A stretch of DNA of 18,564 nt from contig DQVU01000044.1 in NCBI GenBank assembly GCA_015661585.1, positions 1 through 18,564 on the forward strand, given 5' to 3'. The notes beneath the pieces are model-generated. The model was not told the origin of the DNA, made no database searches, and was given only the letters and a program-made list of their open reading frames with translations. Position numbers and translations under genes: made by a program. The DNA is from Methanothermococcus okinawensis. GTDB taxonomy: Archaea; AGJL01; Methanococci; Methanococcales; Methanococcaceae. Positions within the stretch are counted from its first letter, which is position 1, and each line of letters opens with the position of its first letter. Below are positions 7,135-14,466 of this stretch, in pieces.

Positions 7135-8250
7135 TTAGTTTTGTCCAAAGTTATCTAAGAGATTACATAACCTTTCAAAATCCTCCTCCCTATGTTTCAC
7201 ATTTATACTTACTCTTATCCTCTCAAGCCCTTTAGGTACAGAGGGGTATCTGATTCCTGGGGCAAATATTCCATTTTTAATTAGATACTCTGAAATTTCC
7301 ATAGTCCTCTCCCCCAGTATTATGGGATATATAGGCGTTAAATTATCCTCCCCAATAAGGTTGTACCTCTTAAATATCCTATTTGCACTCCTTATGTTCT
7401 CCTGTAACTTCTTAGTTAAATATCCTTCCTCTATCAACTCTAAACTCCTAAGGACTCCAGAGACTACTGGGGGAGGCAATGCAGTTGAGTAGATGAAACT
7501 CCTAGAGGTGTTTATTAGATACTCCACCACCTCCTCTATTCCACATACAAAGCCCCCCAACCCTCCAAAGGCCTTGGAGAGAGTACCTATCTGGATGATG
7601 TTATCTGAGGGTTTTATGTTGAAGTGTTTCAAGGTGCCTTTACCTTCACCTAATACCCCCGTACCATGGGCGTCATCTACTATCACTACACCGTTGTACT
7701 CATCTGCAACCTTCTTTATATCCTTCAGTGGTGCAATATCTCCATCCATGGAGAACACTCCATCAGTAACAATAAATATATTGTTGTATCTTCTCCCCTT
7801 ATTCTCCAATATATTTACTAAACTCTCTATATTACAGTGTTCGTATATCTCCACATCTGCCCTACTTAACCTACATCCATCTATTATAGAGGCATGGTTT
7901 AACCTATCACTTAGAATCAGATCTCCCTTTTTACAGAGGGAACTTATAACTCCAACGTTTGTAGAGTATCCAGTAGGATATACTAAGGCTCTTTCTGTCT
8001 CCTTGAATTCTGCCAACCTCTCCTCTAAGATCTCGTGGTTTATATTTCCAGAGGTTAATCTGGATCCTGTGGAACCTAAACCGTATTTTAATCCCTCCTT
8101 TACGGCCTCTATTACCTCAGGATGTTTTGAGAGACAGAGGTAGTCATTTGAGGAGAAGTCTAAGACATCTCCACCTTTTTTTCTTAGAAATCTGTATAAG
8201 TTGTTTCTCTTAATAATCTCCAATTCTTTCCTTAGTTTTAATCTAAACAT
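7135..8250 (-). CDS. bioF: 8-amino-7-oxononanoate synthase (BioF)
   Basis: PLP-dependent alpha-oxoamine synthase, 371 residues. In biotin synthesis it condenses pimeloyl-CoA/ACP with L-alanine, releasing CO2. Visible active-site elements: His119 (LNHAS), Asp192 and His195 in VDDAHGTG, and the PLP lysine Lys226 in GTLSKAFGG. The GSTGSRLTSG loop at 59-68 and the C-terminal PSVPKG...RVSI segment are typical. Other family members (KBL, ALAS, SPT) are possible, but the short N-terminus and length favour BioF. No other biotin gene is in view. The ATG at 8250 has only a weak upstream site (GTGAAAG), unlike most genes here. Confidence 0.87.
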   Translation of the reverse strand: MFRLKLRKELEIIKRNNLYRFLRKKGGDVLDFSSNDYLCLSKHPEVIEAVKEGLKYGLGSTGSRLTSGNINHEILEERLAEFKETERALVYPTGYSTNVGVISSLCKKGDLILSDRLNHASIIDGCRLSRADVEIYEHCNIESLVNILENKGRRYNNIFIVTDGVFSMDGDIAPLKDIKKVADEYNGVVIVDDAHGTGVLGEGKGTLKHFNIKPSDNIIQIGTLSKAFGGLGGFVCGIEEVVEYLINTSRSFIYSTALPPPVVSGVLRSLELIEEGYLTKKLQENIRSANRIFKRYNLIGEDNLTPIYPIILGERTMEISEYLIKNGIFAPGIRYPSVPKGLERIRVSINVKHREEDFERLCNLLDNFGQN

Positions 8251-8327
8251 ACTTTCACACGTTAAAATTAAAGGATATTATTAGTCGATAAAAAATAAAA
8301 AGATAATAAAAAAACCCTGTATTACCT

Positions 8328-8464
8328 TTCTCCGGAGTGTCTTTGAGATCTACTGTTTAAATCCACCTCACCACCCATATATGGTAGTAGAACCAACACA
8401 CTTTTAAAAAGAAGAGGTGGCAGGAATTCTACCTTCTTTCCCAATTCTCAGAAGTGTCCGAGAA
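8328..8464 (-). repeat. Dispersed repeat, copy E
   Basis: The ends are inverted: TTCTCCGGAGTGTCTTTGAG at 8328-8347 pairs imperfectly with TCTCAGAAGTGTCCGAGAA at 8446-8464. An inner stem, CCACCTC (8363-8369) with GAGGTGG (8414-8420), is exact. Read on the minus strand it starts like the other copies (CTTCTGAGAATTGG) and ends in CTCCGGAGA, matching CATCCGGAGA at the right end of copy D. It sits upstream of both bioF and fruA, in their shared divergent region. Confidence 0.6.
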
Positions 8465-8612
8465 GAATAATGTTTTTTATGTGTTAATATCTTTAAGTGT
8501 TTAACAATTTTAGAGTTTATACCATATTTTTTATTATATTCTTTTAAATTCTTTAAATATTTTTAAGATTTAAAATGTTAAAAACCCCTATTTAGACATT
8601 TGAAAATATCAA

Positions 8613-8622
8613 TTTATTATAT
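8613..8622 (+). promoter_or_regulatory. Candidate TATA box for the fru operon
   Basis: TTTATTATAT lies about 52 bases before the fruA TTG start, which would give a leader of about 30 bases. Several other AT-rich strings nearby (for example around 8550) could serve instead, so the exact element is uncertain. Confidence 0.3.
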
Positions 8623-8673
8623 CATCATAGGTAAAATCAAAATTATCTAATCTTTGTACGGAGAGGTGATACC

Positions 8674-9903
8674 TTGACAGAGGTTGTTAATATTACACCA
8701 ACTACCAGGCATGAAGGGCATGCCAAGTTGATACTTGAAGTTGATGGGGAGGGTATAGTAAGTAAAGCCTACTACATAAATACCACCCCAGTTAGGGGTT
8801 TTGAAACTATGTTGGTAGGGAGACCTGCTGAATTTGCCCCAATTGCAGTTATGAGGATATGTGGTATATGTCAAACTACCCATGGTATAGCCTCATGTAG
8901 TGCAATTGAGGATGCTATCGGTTGTGAGGTACCAGAGGATGGACTTCTGTTAAGGGAGTTGGTGGGATTGGGAAATAGAATGCACTCCCATCCACTACAC
9001 CACTTACTAACCCTTGAGGACTTTATAAAACCTGAGGAGGAGACTCTAAAGATTGATACTATAAAACTTATCCAGAGGATGAGAAAGGTCGGACAGTTGA
9101 TAGTGGATACTGTAGGAGGTGAGGGTATTCATCCTCCAAATATTGTGATAGGTGGTATGAGGACAAATATCTCTGAAAGAGCTAAGGCAAAGTTGTACTA
9201 CGCGTTGAAACAGTATGAAAAGGATGCCTATATGATGTACGAGATATACGTAGAATTAGTAGAGAGATACTTGGAAGAAGTTGGTATCCCAGATTTAGGA
9301 TCCCACGACTACCCTTATATAGCATCCCATACCACCTACGGAGATAGATATGCTATAAACTGGGATGGTGTTGTGGAGATACCTCCCCATAGGTACTATA
9401 AGGATATCAAGATCGCAGAGAGTACCTCGGTAATGATACCTCTCTACGAAGGAGTTCCTGCTGAGGGGGGACCAAGGGCTAGGTTGGTTAAATTTGGGAA
9501 CTTTAGATCTGGAGGAAGTGTAATGGATATAAACATTGCAAGGGCCAAGGAAAACTTAGGGGCAGTATATAGAGCCATGGAGATACTTGATGAGTTAGAT
9601 ATAAATGGAAAGACTAGGACAACACCTGAGTACAGGGATGGCTTTGGAATAGGAGTCCATGAGGCACCTAGGGCTACAAATACCCACTTTGCAGAGGTTG
9701 GAAAGGATGGAAGGATTAAATCTTACAAGATTATAGCTGCATCAACCTGGAACTTCCCCGTAGTTGAGAAGGCTATTGAGGGTTATCCTCACCAATACGC
9801 AGAGGTTATAATGCGTGCTTACGACATATGAGCATCATGTGCAACCCATGTAATTGTTAAAGATGATGAGAGCAAAGAGATAATAGAGATAAGAAAGATT
9901 TAA
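8674..9903 (+). CDS. fruA: F420-reducing [NiFeSe] hydrogenase alpha subunit, selenocysteine-containing
   Basis: Large subunit of coenzyme F420-reducing hydrogenase, carrying the Ni-Fe centre that splits H2. Starts at TTG 8674 with GGTGAT four bases upstream. The N-terminal ligand motif is RICGICQTTH (Cys63, Cys66). An in-frame TGA at 9829-9831 (codon 386) would end a normal reading frame, but translation continues with ASCATH, giving D-I-Sec-A-S-C-A-T-H, the DPCxxCxxH metal motif with Sec for the first Cys and Ile for Pro. The frame then runs to TAA at 9901-9903, total 409 residues. The last 17 residues after His392 are the expected C-terminal extension removed on maturation. A SECIS hairpin starts at the base after the stop. 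Se-containing FruA is known in Methanococcales. Confidence 0.95.
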
Positions 9904-9937
9904 GACTCGAGGGGAACCATTTCTGGACCCGAGAGTC
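9904..9937 (+). promoter_or_regulatory. Archaeal SECIS element in the fruA 3' region
   Basis: Directs Sec insertion at the fruA UGA. Structure read from sequence: GACTC (9904-9908) pairs with GAGTC (9933-9937); GA opposes GA (9909-9910, 9931-9932), allowing tandem G-A pairs; GGG (9911-9913) pairs with CCC (9928-9930); an asymmetric internal loop GAA (9914-9916) faces a single A (9927); CCA (9917-9919) pairs with TGG (9924-9926) under a TTTC loop. The GAA/A internal loop with a short GC-rich cap is the hallmark of archaeal SECIS elements, which lie in the 3' untranslated region. It begins directly after the TAA. Confidence 0.92.
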
Positions 9938-9954
9938 AAGATAAGGGTAATAAC

Positions 9955-10467
9955 ATGGAGGGATTAAATCCATCCTACTTTAAGGAGATAATGGTTTTAG
10001 GTTGTGGGAATATCCTATTTGGAGACGACGGTTTCGGTTTTCACGTCATTGAGAAACTTAAAGATCTACTAACTGAGGAGGAGAAGGAAAGGGTAGCCCT
10101 TGTAGATGCAGGTACGGGGGCACCACAACAGGTGCTCTCCCTTATAGATGAGACTACAAAGACAAAAAAGATAATCGTTGTGGATATCATAGATTACAAT
10201 CTAAAACCTGGAGAAATAAAGATATTAAAAAAGGAGGATCTACCAGATCCTAAGTATTCTCGATTGGATATCCACAACTGGCCCTTGGCAGGTATCTTAA
10301 AAGAGATATGTGAGAGGTACAACATAGACATCCTTGTGGTGGGTTGTCAGGGGAAGTTTATACCAAAACCTGATGTATATATTGGACTTAGTAAAGAGGT
10401 TGAGAAGGGGGTTGATAAAGCGGTGGAGATAATTCTAAAGGAGATAAGAAACAACAAAGAGGGATAA
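9955..10467 (+). CDS. frhD: Hydrogenase maturation endopeptidase FrhD
   Basis: HycI/HyaD-type nickel-dependent protease, 170 residues, expected to clip the C-terminal tail of FruA after His392 once nickel is inserted. Motif GCGNILFGDDGFG near residues 16-28 contains the metal-binding Asp. A second conserved Asp lies in LVDAGTG, and a later His in the DIHNWPL segment fits the third ligand. It follows the SECIS by 17 bases, with AGGGTAATAAC as a modest ribosome binding site, and ends one base before fruG. Co-transcription with its substrate gene is expected. Confidence 0.92.
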   Translation: MEGLNPSYFKEIMVLGCGNILFGDDGFGFHVIEKLKDLLTEEEKERVALVDAGTGAPQQVLSLIDETTKTKKIIVVDIIDYNLKPGEIKILKKEDLPDPKYSRLDIHNWPLAGILKEICERYNIDILVVGCQGKFIPKPDVYIGLSKEVEKGVDKAVEIILKEIRNNKEG

Positions 10468-10468
10468 G

Positions 10469-11140
10469 ATGGAGGATAAAAGGATAACTGTAGCACATGT
10501 ACAGTTAAGTAGTTGCTGTGGATGTTTAATATCTCTAACAGATACCTACGAGAAACTTCTAGACGTCCTAAATAGTGTAGATCTTGTATACTGTCAGACA
10601 CTGATGGATGTAAGGGAGATTCCTAAGGCAGATATTATCTTAGTAGAAGGTGCTGTATGTCTCGATGATCACCATGCCATGGAGATAGCAAAGGAGGTTA
10701 GAGAGAAGGGGAAGATAGTAGTTGCATTAGGTGCATGTGCAGCAGTAGGAGGTATTACAAGGTTCTCCAAAGGGGGACAGATGTCTAAACCTGTCCAAAG
10801 CTCCTTCTCCTCACTGACAGAGGTAGTAAAGTGTGATCTTGCTATACCTGGATGCCCTCCATCTCCAGAGTTAATAGTAAATGTTATCACTGCAGTTATA
10901 GAGGGAAACACTGAGTATTTAAAACCCTTTGTGAGATATGGAGAGAGGAAGTATGAGGCTTGTGGATGTGATCTTATAATTAACGCTATAAACAAATCCC
11001 TCTGTATGGGATGTGGTGTCTGTGCAGCCTCCTGTCCAACGAGAGCCATAGAGATGGTTGAGGGAAGACCCTTAGTGTCCTCCCAACTATGTATAAAGTG
11101 TGGAGTATGTTCCTTCCAATGTCCTAGAATAGAGGTTTAA
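10469..11140 (+). CDS. fruG: F420-reducing hydrogenase gamma subunit (Fe-S small subunit)
   Basis: Small electron-transfer subunit, 223 residues. The N-terminal part is the hydrogenase small-subunit fold with SSCCGC near residues 12-17, GACAAVGG, and a PGCPPSPE segment, supplying the proximal [4Fe-4S] ligands. The C-terminal quarter is a two-cluster ferredoxin: CMGCGVCAASCPT and CIKCGVCSFQCP. Electrons pass from FruA through these clusters to FruB. All cluster positions are ordinary Cys codons; no UGA occurs in frame. It starts one base after frhD stops, so translation is probably coupled. There is no signal peptide, consistent with a cytoplasmic complex. Confidence 0.95.
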   Translation: MEDKRITVAHVQLSSCCGCLISLTDTYEKLLDVLNSVDLVYCQTLMDVREIPKADIILVEGAVCLDDHHAMEIAKEVREKGKIVVALGACAAVGGITRFSKGGQMSKPVQSSFSSLTEVVKCDLAIPGCPPSPELIVNVITAVIEGNTEYLKPFVRYGERKYEACGCDLIINAINKSLCMGCGVCAASCPTRAIEMVEGRPLVSSQLCIKCGVCSFQCPRIEV

Positions 11141-11163
11141 ATATAATTTTTATAGGTGATTCC

Positions 11164-12021
11164 ATGGAGCCCCTTGGAAGTTATAAAAGTATAATATCGG
11201 CAAGAGCTACAGATAGTAGAATACTCAAAAGATCCCAGGATGGAGGTATAGTATCTGCAGTATTCATATATGGGTTGGAGAACAACATTTTAGATGGGGT
11301 TATCGTAGCAGATAAGGAGGAGAACTTTAAACCAGTCCCAAAGGTTGTCACTACACCTGAGGAGGTGTTAGAGGCGGCAGGTACTAAATACACAGTATGT
11401 CCAAATCTCAGTGTATTAAAAAGTGCTATAAGGGAGTACGGCTGTGAAAGGATCGGAGTAGTTGGTACCCCCTGTCAGATCATATCCTTAAGGAAGGTCC
11501 TTAAGTATCCGGTAGGGTTTCGACATCTGGTAAATAAGGTTGCACTACTTCTAGGTATATTCTGTATGGAAAACTTCCCATATATGGGGATGAAGACTAT
11601 AGTGGAGGAACTCTGTGGTGTAAAGTTGGAGGATGTAGTTAAGATGGATATTGGAAAGGGTAAATTCTGGGTATATACTAGATGGGGAGATGCGAAATCT
11701 ATTAAACTGAAAAAAACCCATCCCTATGAACAGATATCCTGTCATGTATGTACAGATTATACTGCAGAGTTGGCAGATATTTCAACAGGTTCGGTAGGTA
11801 GTCCAGATGGCTGGAGTACAGTACTCATAAGAAGTGAGAAAGGAGAGGAGATCATCAATAAAATGATAGAGGAGGGTTATCTAGAAACTAAACCTGTAGA
11901 TGAGGGTAAGTTTGGATTAGGCATACTTAAAAAACTCGCACTTACTAAAAAGGAGAAAAATATGAAGGAGATAGAGCATAGAAAGGAGTTAGGATTACCT
12001 GTACCACCTAAGGTATGTTAA
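11164..12021 (+). CDS. fruB: F420-reducing hydrogenase beta subunit
   Basis: FAD- and [4Fe-4S]-containing subunit that reduces coenzyme F420, 285 residues. Family motifs: SQDGGIVSAVFIYGLENNILDG near residues 25-46, AAGTKYTVCPNLSVL, GTPCQI near 101-106, an FCMENF segment, and a CHVCTDYTAELADIS cluster segment near 192-206. The ATG has TAGGTGATTCC upstream. It is the last gene of fruA-frhD-fruG-fruB, 23 bases after fruG. The order A-D-G-B is that of Methanococcales and Methanobacteriales frh operons. F420-dehydrogenase subunits of other enzymes share this fold, but the operon settles the assignment. Confidence 0.95.
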   Translation: MEPLGSYKSIISARATDSRILKRSQDGGIVSAVFIYGLENNILDGVIVADKEENFKPVPKVVTTPEEVLEAAGTKYTVCPNLSVLKSAIREYGCERIGVVGTPCQIISLRKVLKYPVGFRHLVNKVALLLGIFCMENFPYMGMKTIVEELCGVKLEDVVKMDIGKGKFWVYTRWGDAKSIKLKKTHPYEQISCHVCTDYTAELADISTGSVGSPDGWSTVLIRSEKGEEIINKMIEEGYLETKPVDEGKFGLGILKKLALTKKEKNMKEIEHRKELGLPVPPKVC

Positions 12022-12024
12022 TTA

Positions 12025-12037
12025 TTTTTTTATTTTT
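12025..12037 (+). terminator. T-tract after fruB
   Basis: Two T-runs (seven and five) separated by one A begin four bases after the fruB stop. They fit an archaeal oligo-T terminator for the fru operon. The rest of the 275-base gap to the next gene is AT-rich and holds nothing else I can name. Confidence 0.55.
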
Positions 12038-12296
12038 ATAACGAGACTGTGAGATGGCAACAATAAAGCAAGAACCCTAAAATAAATTTAATAAAAATAA
12101 TATAAAAGAGTAATTTAAATTGAGATTGTCAAACATCTAAAAAGATAGAGTTATAAAAAAGTGAAATTCGTATTTTAATATTTTATTATAAATAATAAAA
12201 ATAAGATCCCATTAATCAAAACTATGGAAGACCTATTTTAATTTATATTATAATAATTTACATTTTATATTAAAAGTAGGGATAGAAGGGGTGACG

Positions 12297-13187
12297 ATGA
12301 ATATATTTCTCTTTGAATACGCCGTAGGGAGTAACGAAGATGTGGATCCCCATATACTACAAGAGGGTAAGTTGATGTTCGACAGATTGTTAGAGGATTT
12401 TCTAAATAACAACTTCACTGTTATCACTGTTGTAGGTGAGAGGTGTATACAATACTACAGGGGTAGAGATAACCTGAAAGTGTATATCCAGAGAGATTCC
12501 AACGTAATGGAAACCGTGGAGGAGGTGTTAAATAGGGAGAAAATAGATGGTGCCCTTGTAATTGCACCTGAGTGTGATGGATCGCTTTACAGACTGACTA
12601 AGTTGATCGAAGAAGAAGGCATCTTAAACTTAGGTTCCCACAGTGAAGGTGTGAGAATTGGGGGAAATAAATATCTAACCTACGAGAAGATAAAAGATGT
12701 TGTTAAAACTCCTAAAACTTTACCTCCAAAGAGATACATATTAAAGGAAATAGACGGTTGTGGTGGTTCCAATCAATTGGTAGTCCCTGAGAATTACATA
12801 ATTCAGGAATATATAGAGGGAGAACCTTATTCCACAAGTTTCATAGTAGGGGGTAAATTCTATCCTCTATCCCTCAATAAACAGTATTACAGGAATGGGA
12901 AATACATAGGGGGAGAGATCAACATAAATCACCCCCTCAAAGATAGGATAATAGAGGAGTCGATGAAGGCACTGAGGGAGATAGAAGGTTTAAATGGGTA
13001 TGTAGGTGTGGATATCTTATTGGATGGAGATACTATATATATTCTCGAGATAAACCCCAGAATAACCACATCTATAGTAGGTATATACACCACCCCTACC
13101 ATCTCACAACTATTAGTAGATAACGCCAAGGGGAAGGATCTTAGATATAGTGTAGTGGGAAGTAGGAAGATTACTATAGATTTATAG
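12297..13187 (+). CDS. mfnD: ATP-grasp ligase, probable tyramine--L-glutamate ligase (MfnD)
   Basis: ATP-grasp protein, 296 residues from the ATG at 12297. A GTG at 12291 is in frame, but GGTGA at 12290-12294 overlaps it, so the ATG is preferred. Domain order: N-terminal domain with the FLFEYAVGS start, a lid segment with RYILKEIDGCGGSNQ, IIQEYIEGEPYSTS (ATP contacts), and the Mg-binding VGVDILLDGD...ILEINPR near the C-terminus. The FEYA start and overall length fit MfnD, which joins tyramine to the gamma-carboxyl of glutamate in methanofuran synthesis. Other ATP-grasp families share these motifs, so the exact substrate is inference. It stands alone, without other mfn genes nearby. Confidence 0.68.
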   Translation: MNIFLFEYAVGSNEDVDPHILQEGKLMFDRLLEDFLNNNFTVITVVGERCIQYYRGRDNLKVYIQRDSNVMETVEEVLNREKIDGALVIAPECDGSLYRLTKLIEEEGILNLGSHSEGVRIGGNKYLTYEKIKDVVKTPKTLPPKRYILKEIDGCGGSNQLVVPENYIIQEYIEGEPYSTSFIVGGKFYPLSLNKQYYRNGKYIGGEININHPLKDRIIEESMKALREIEGLNGYVGVDILLDGDTIYILEINPRITTSIVGIYTTPTISQLLVDNAKGKDLRYSVVGSRKITIDL

Positions 13188-13304
13188 AGTTTCCATTAAA
13201 AGAATAATAAAAAATAATAAAAATAATAATAAGAATAAAAAAATAACAAAAAAGGTTTTAAAAATAAAAACCTCTATCCACTCTGAATACAAATATATCC
13301 CCTC

Positions 13305-13430
13305 TACTCCTGAAGATTGGAGGAGGGAATGATTCTCTGAATATCTTCTAACTACAACTATGGGATGGTCCTTATACCATGGTAGAATTTCCTTATCCTA
13401 TACCAGTATTCAGAAAACATCCGGAGACAT
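13305..13430 (+). repeat. Dispersed repeat, copy D
   Basis: Starts TACTCCTGAAGATTGG, one base different from copy A over these 16 positions, and shares ATTCTCTG and AATATCTTCT blocks with it. The right end is CCAGTATTCAGAAAACATCC, continuing to GGAGA, which matches copy E in reverse. TATTCAG is at 13407-13413. An ACCATGGT palindrome lies inside at about 13377-13384. The TCACTACTTT motif follows about 80 bases on, the same distance as after copy C. Confidence 0.7.
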
Positions 13431-13496
13431 GGATATAGTTATTTATTAGGATTTTTACTTTTTTATTTTTATCATTATTTTATTATTTTTTATTAT

Positions 13497-13527
13497 TCTT
13501 TTAATCACTACTTTGATAGAAACTAAG
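13497..13527 (+). repeat. TCTTTTAATCACTACTTT motif, second copy
   Basis: The first 18 bases are identical to 7002-7019. The continuation GATAGAAACTAAG parallels TAATGGGAACTAAG at 7020-7033. It lies about 70 bases upstream of the radical SAM gene, outside its ribosome binding region. Confidence 0.6.
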
Positions 13528-13587
13528 GTACAATTTGTACTTTATCAGGATTTTTGATGAGACGTAAGGCGTTAAATTTGTGATAAT

Positions 13588-14466
13588 ATGAAGTTTCTAA
13601 TACTGAAGATAACTAACAACTGTAACTTAAGGTGTATCTACTGCTATAGGGAAGATAACACAGGTAAAAAAGAGATGAGATTCAAAACTGCTAAAAATGC
13701 CATAGACTATATCCTAAAGAAAGATGATAAATTAAAGATCCAATTTACTGGGGGGGAGCCTCTATTAAATTTCAAATTAATTGAGAGAATTGTAGATTAC
13801 TGCAAGGATCAATATCCGGATAAAAATATAACCTACGCTGTTCAAACCAACGGAACTTTACTGGAGAAAGGGATTATAGAGAAGATTAAAGAGTTGAATA
13901 TAAAAGTGGGAGTAAGTTTGGATACCATAGATCCCACGGATACTATCTTAAGACCCTACAGGGATGGGAGACCTTCTACCTTGGATACCTTAAGAGGTAT
14001 GTACCTCCTGAAGGAGGACAAGGTACCCTTTGGAGTTACAACTGTGGTAACTAATAAAAACCTCCCACATCTTCAGGATCTCGTGTATTACCTTGTCTCA
14101 ATGGGTGTAAAGAGTATAAGTTTTGATCTGTTGAAGCCTAAGAAGAGAGAACATCTCTCACTGATGCCAGAGGAGGAAGAATTTAGAAAAGTTCTGGAGA
14201 AGATGAAGGATCTTCCCATCTATATAAAGAATTTAAGAAAGAGATCTAAGGATAAATACTGCTATCTAAACAGTGGGGACCTTCTCTTCGTCAATGAAAT
14301 TGGAGATATTTATCCCTGTCCCACCTTAGAAGGTCACTTCTACGGGGGAAACATTAACAGTGGAAAAGATATTAAAGTATTTAAAGTTAAATGTAACTAC
14401 TGTTTTGCCAGAGGTTATCTAATTGGAAGATTGCTAACTACCCTTCCCAACACTGAGATACTCTGA
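13588..14466 (+). CDS. Radical SAM protein with a Twitch/SPASM-like C-terminal cluster domain
   Basis: 292 residues. The N-terminal CNLRCIYC gives Cys12, Cys16 and Cys19, the CxxxCxxC ligands of the SAM-cleaving [4Fe-4S] cluster. FTGGEPLL (53-60) is the SAM-binding GGEP motif. The C-terminus has Cys225, Cys244, Cys269 and Cys272, enough for one auxiliary cluster, with DIYPCP as in SPASM/Twitch maturases. These families modify peptides or proteins or build cofactors; nothing here identifies the substrate, and no small precursor peptide gene was found beside it. The ATG has TGTGATAAT upstream. Its last 33 bases overlap the end of the convergent AIM24 gene. I do not assign a specific function. 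Confidence 0.85.
   Translation: MKFLILKITNNCNLRCIYCYREDNTGKKEMRFKTAKNAIDYILKKDDKLKIQFTGGEPLLNFKLIERIVDYCKDQYPDKNITYAVQTNGTLLEKGIIEKIKELNIKVGVSLDTIDPTDTILRPYRDGRPSTLDTLRGMYLLKEDKVPFGVTTVVTNKNLPHLQDLVYYLVSMGVKSISFDLLKPKKREHLSLMPEEEEFRKVLEKMKDLPIYIKNLRKRSKDKYCYLNSGDLLFVNEIGDIYPCPTLEGHFYGGNINSGKDIKVFKVKCNYCFARGYLIGRLLTTLPNTEIL

Larger units (their letters stand above)
13188..13587. other. 400-base gap with repeat copy D
   Basis: No supported coding frame. From left to right: a purine-rich A/AATAA stretch (13196-13253); a small hairpin GGTTTT/AAAACC (13254-13272) that may end mfnD transcription; repeat copy D; T-rich DNA; then the TCTTTTAATCACTACTTT motif (13497-13514) followed by GATAGAAACTAAG. 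No clear TATA box for the downstream gene stands out. Confidence 0.5.

Noticed and set aside
7493..8143. 216-residue plus-strand frame
   Set aside because: It is antisense to bioF, whose active-site motifs are all intact; composition is Pro/Ser-rich as expected from a shadow frame.
9829..9831. fruA as a truncated gene or pseudogene
   Set aside because: The codon falls exactly on the metal-ligand Cys position, the motif continues intact after it, and an archaeal SECIS follows, so recoding explains it better than a mutation.
10669..11049. 126-residue minus-strand frame
   Set aside because: Antisense to fruG, which carries clear Fe-S motifs; no independent support.
12291..12296. GTG start for the ATP-grasp gene
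   Set aside because: The GTG overlaps the GGTGA ribosome site; the ATG six bases later is the likelier start, though with short spacing.
5341..13430. CRISPR array
   Set aside because: The repeats are 80-140 bases, diverged, kilobases apart and in both orientations, with no regular spacers and no cas genes.
13497..13527. Operator for the radical SAM gene
   Set aside because: The same motif lies downstream of genes elsewhere (bioF, hmd), so its place upstream of this gene is not good evidence of promoter control.
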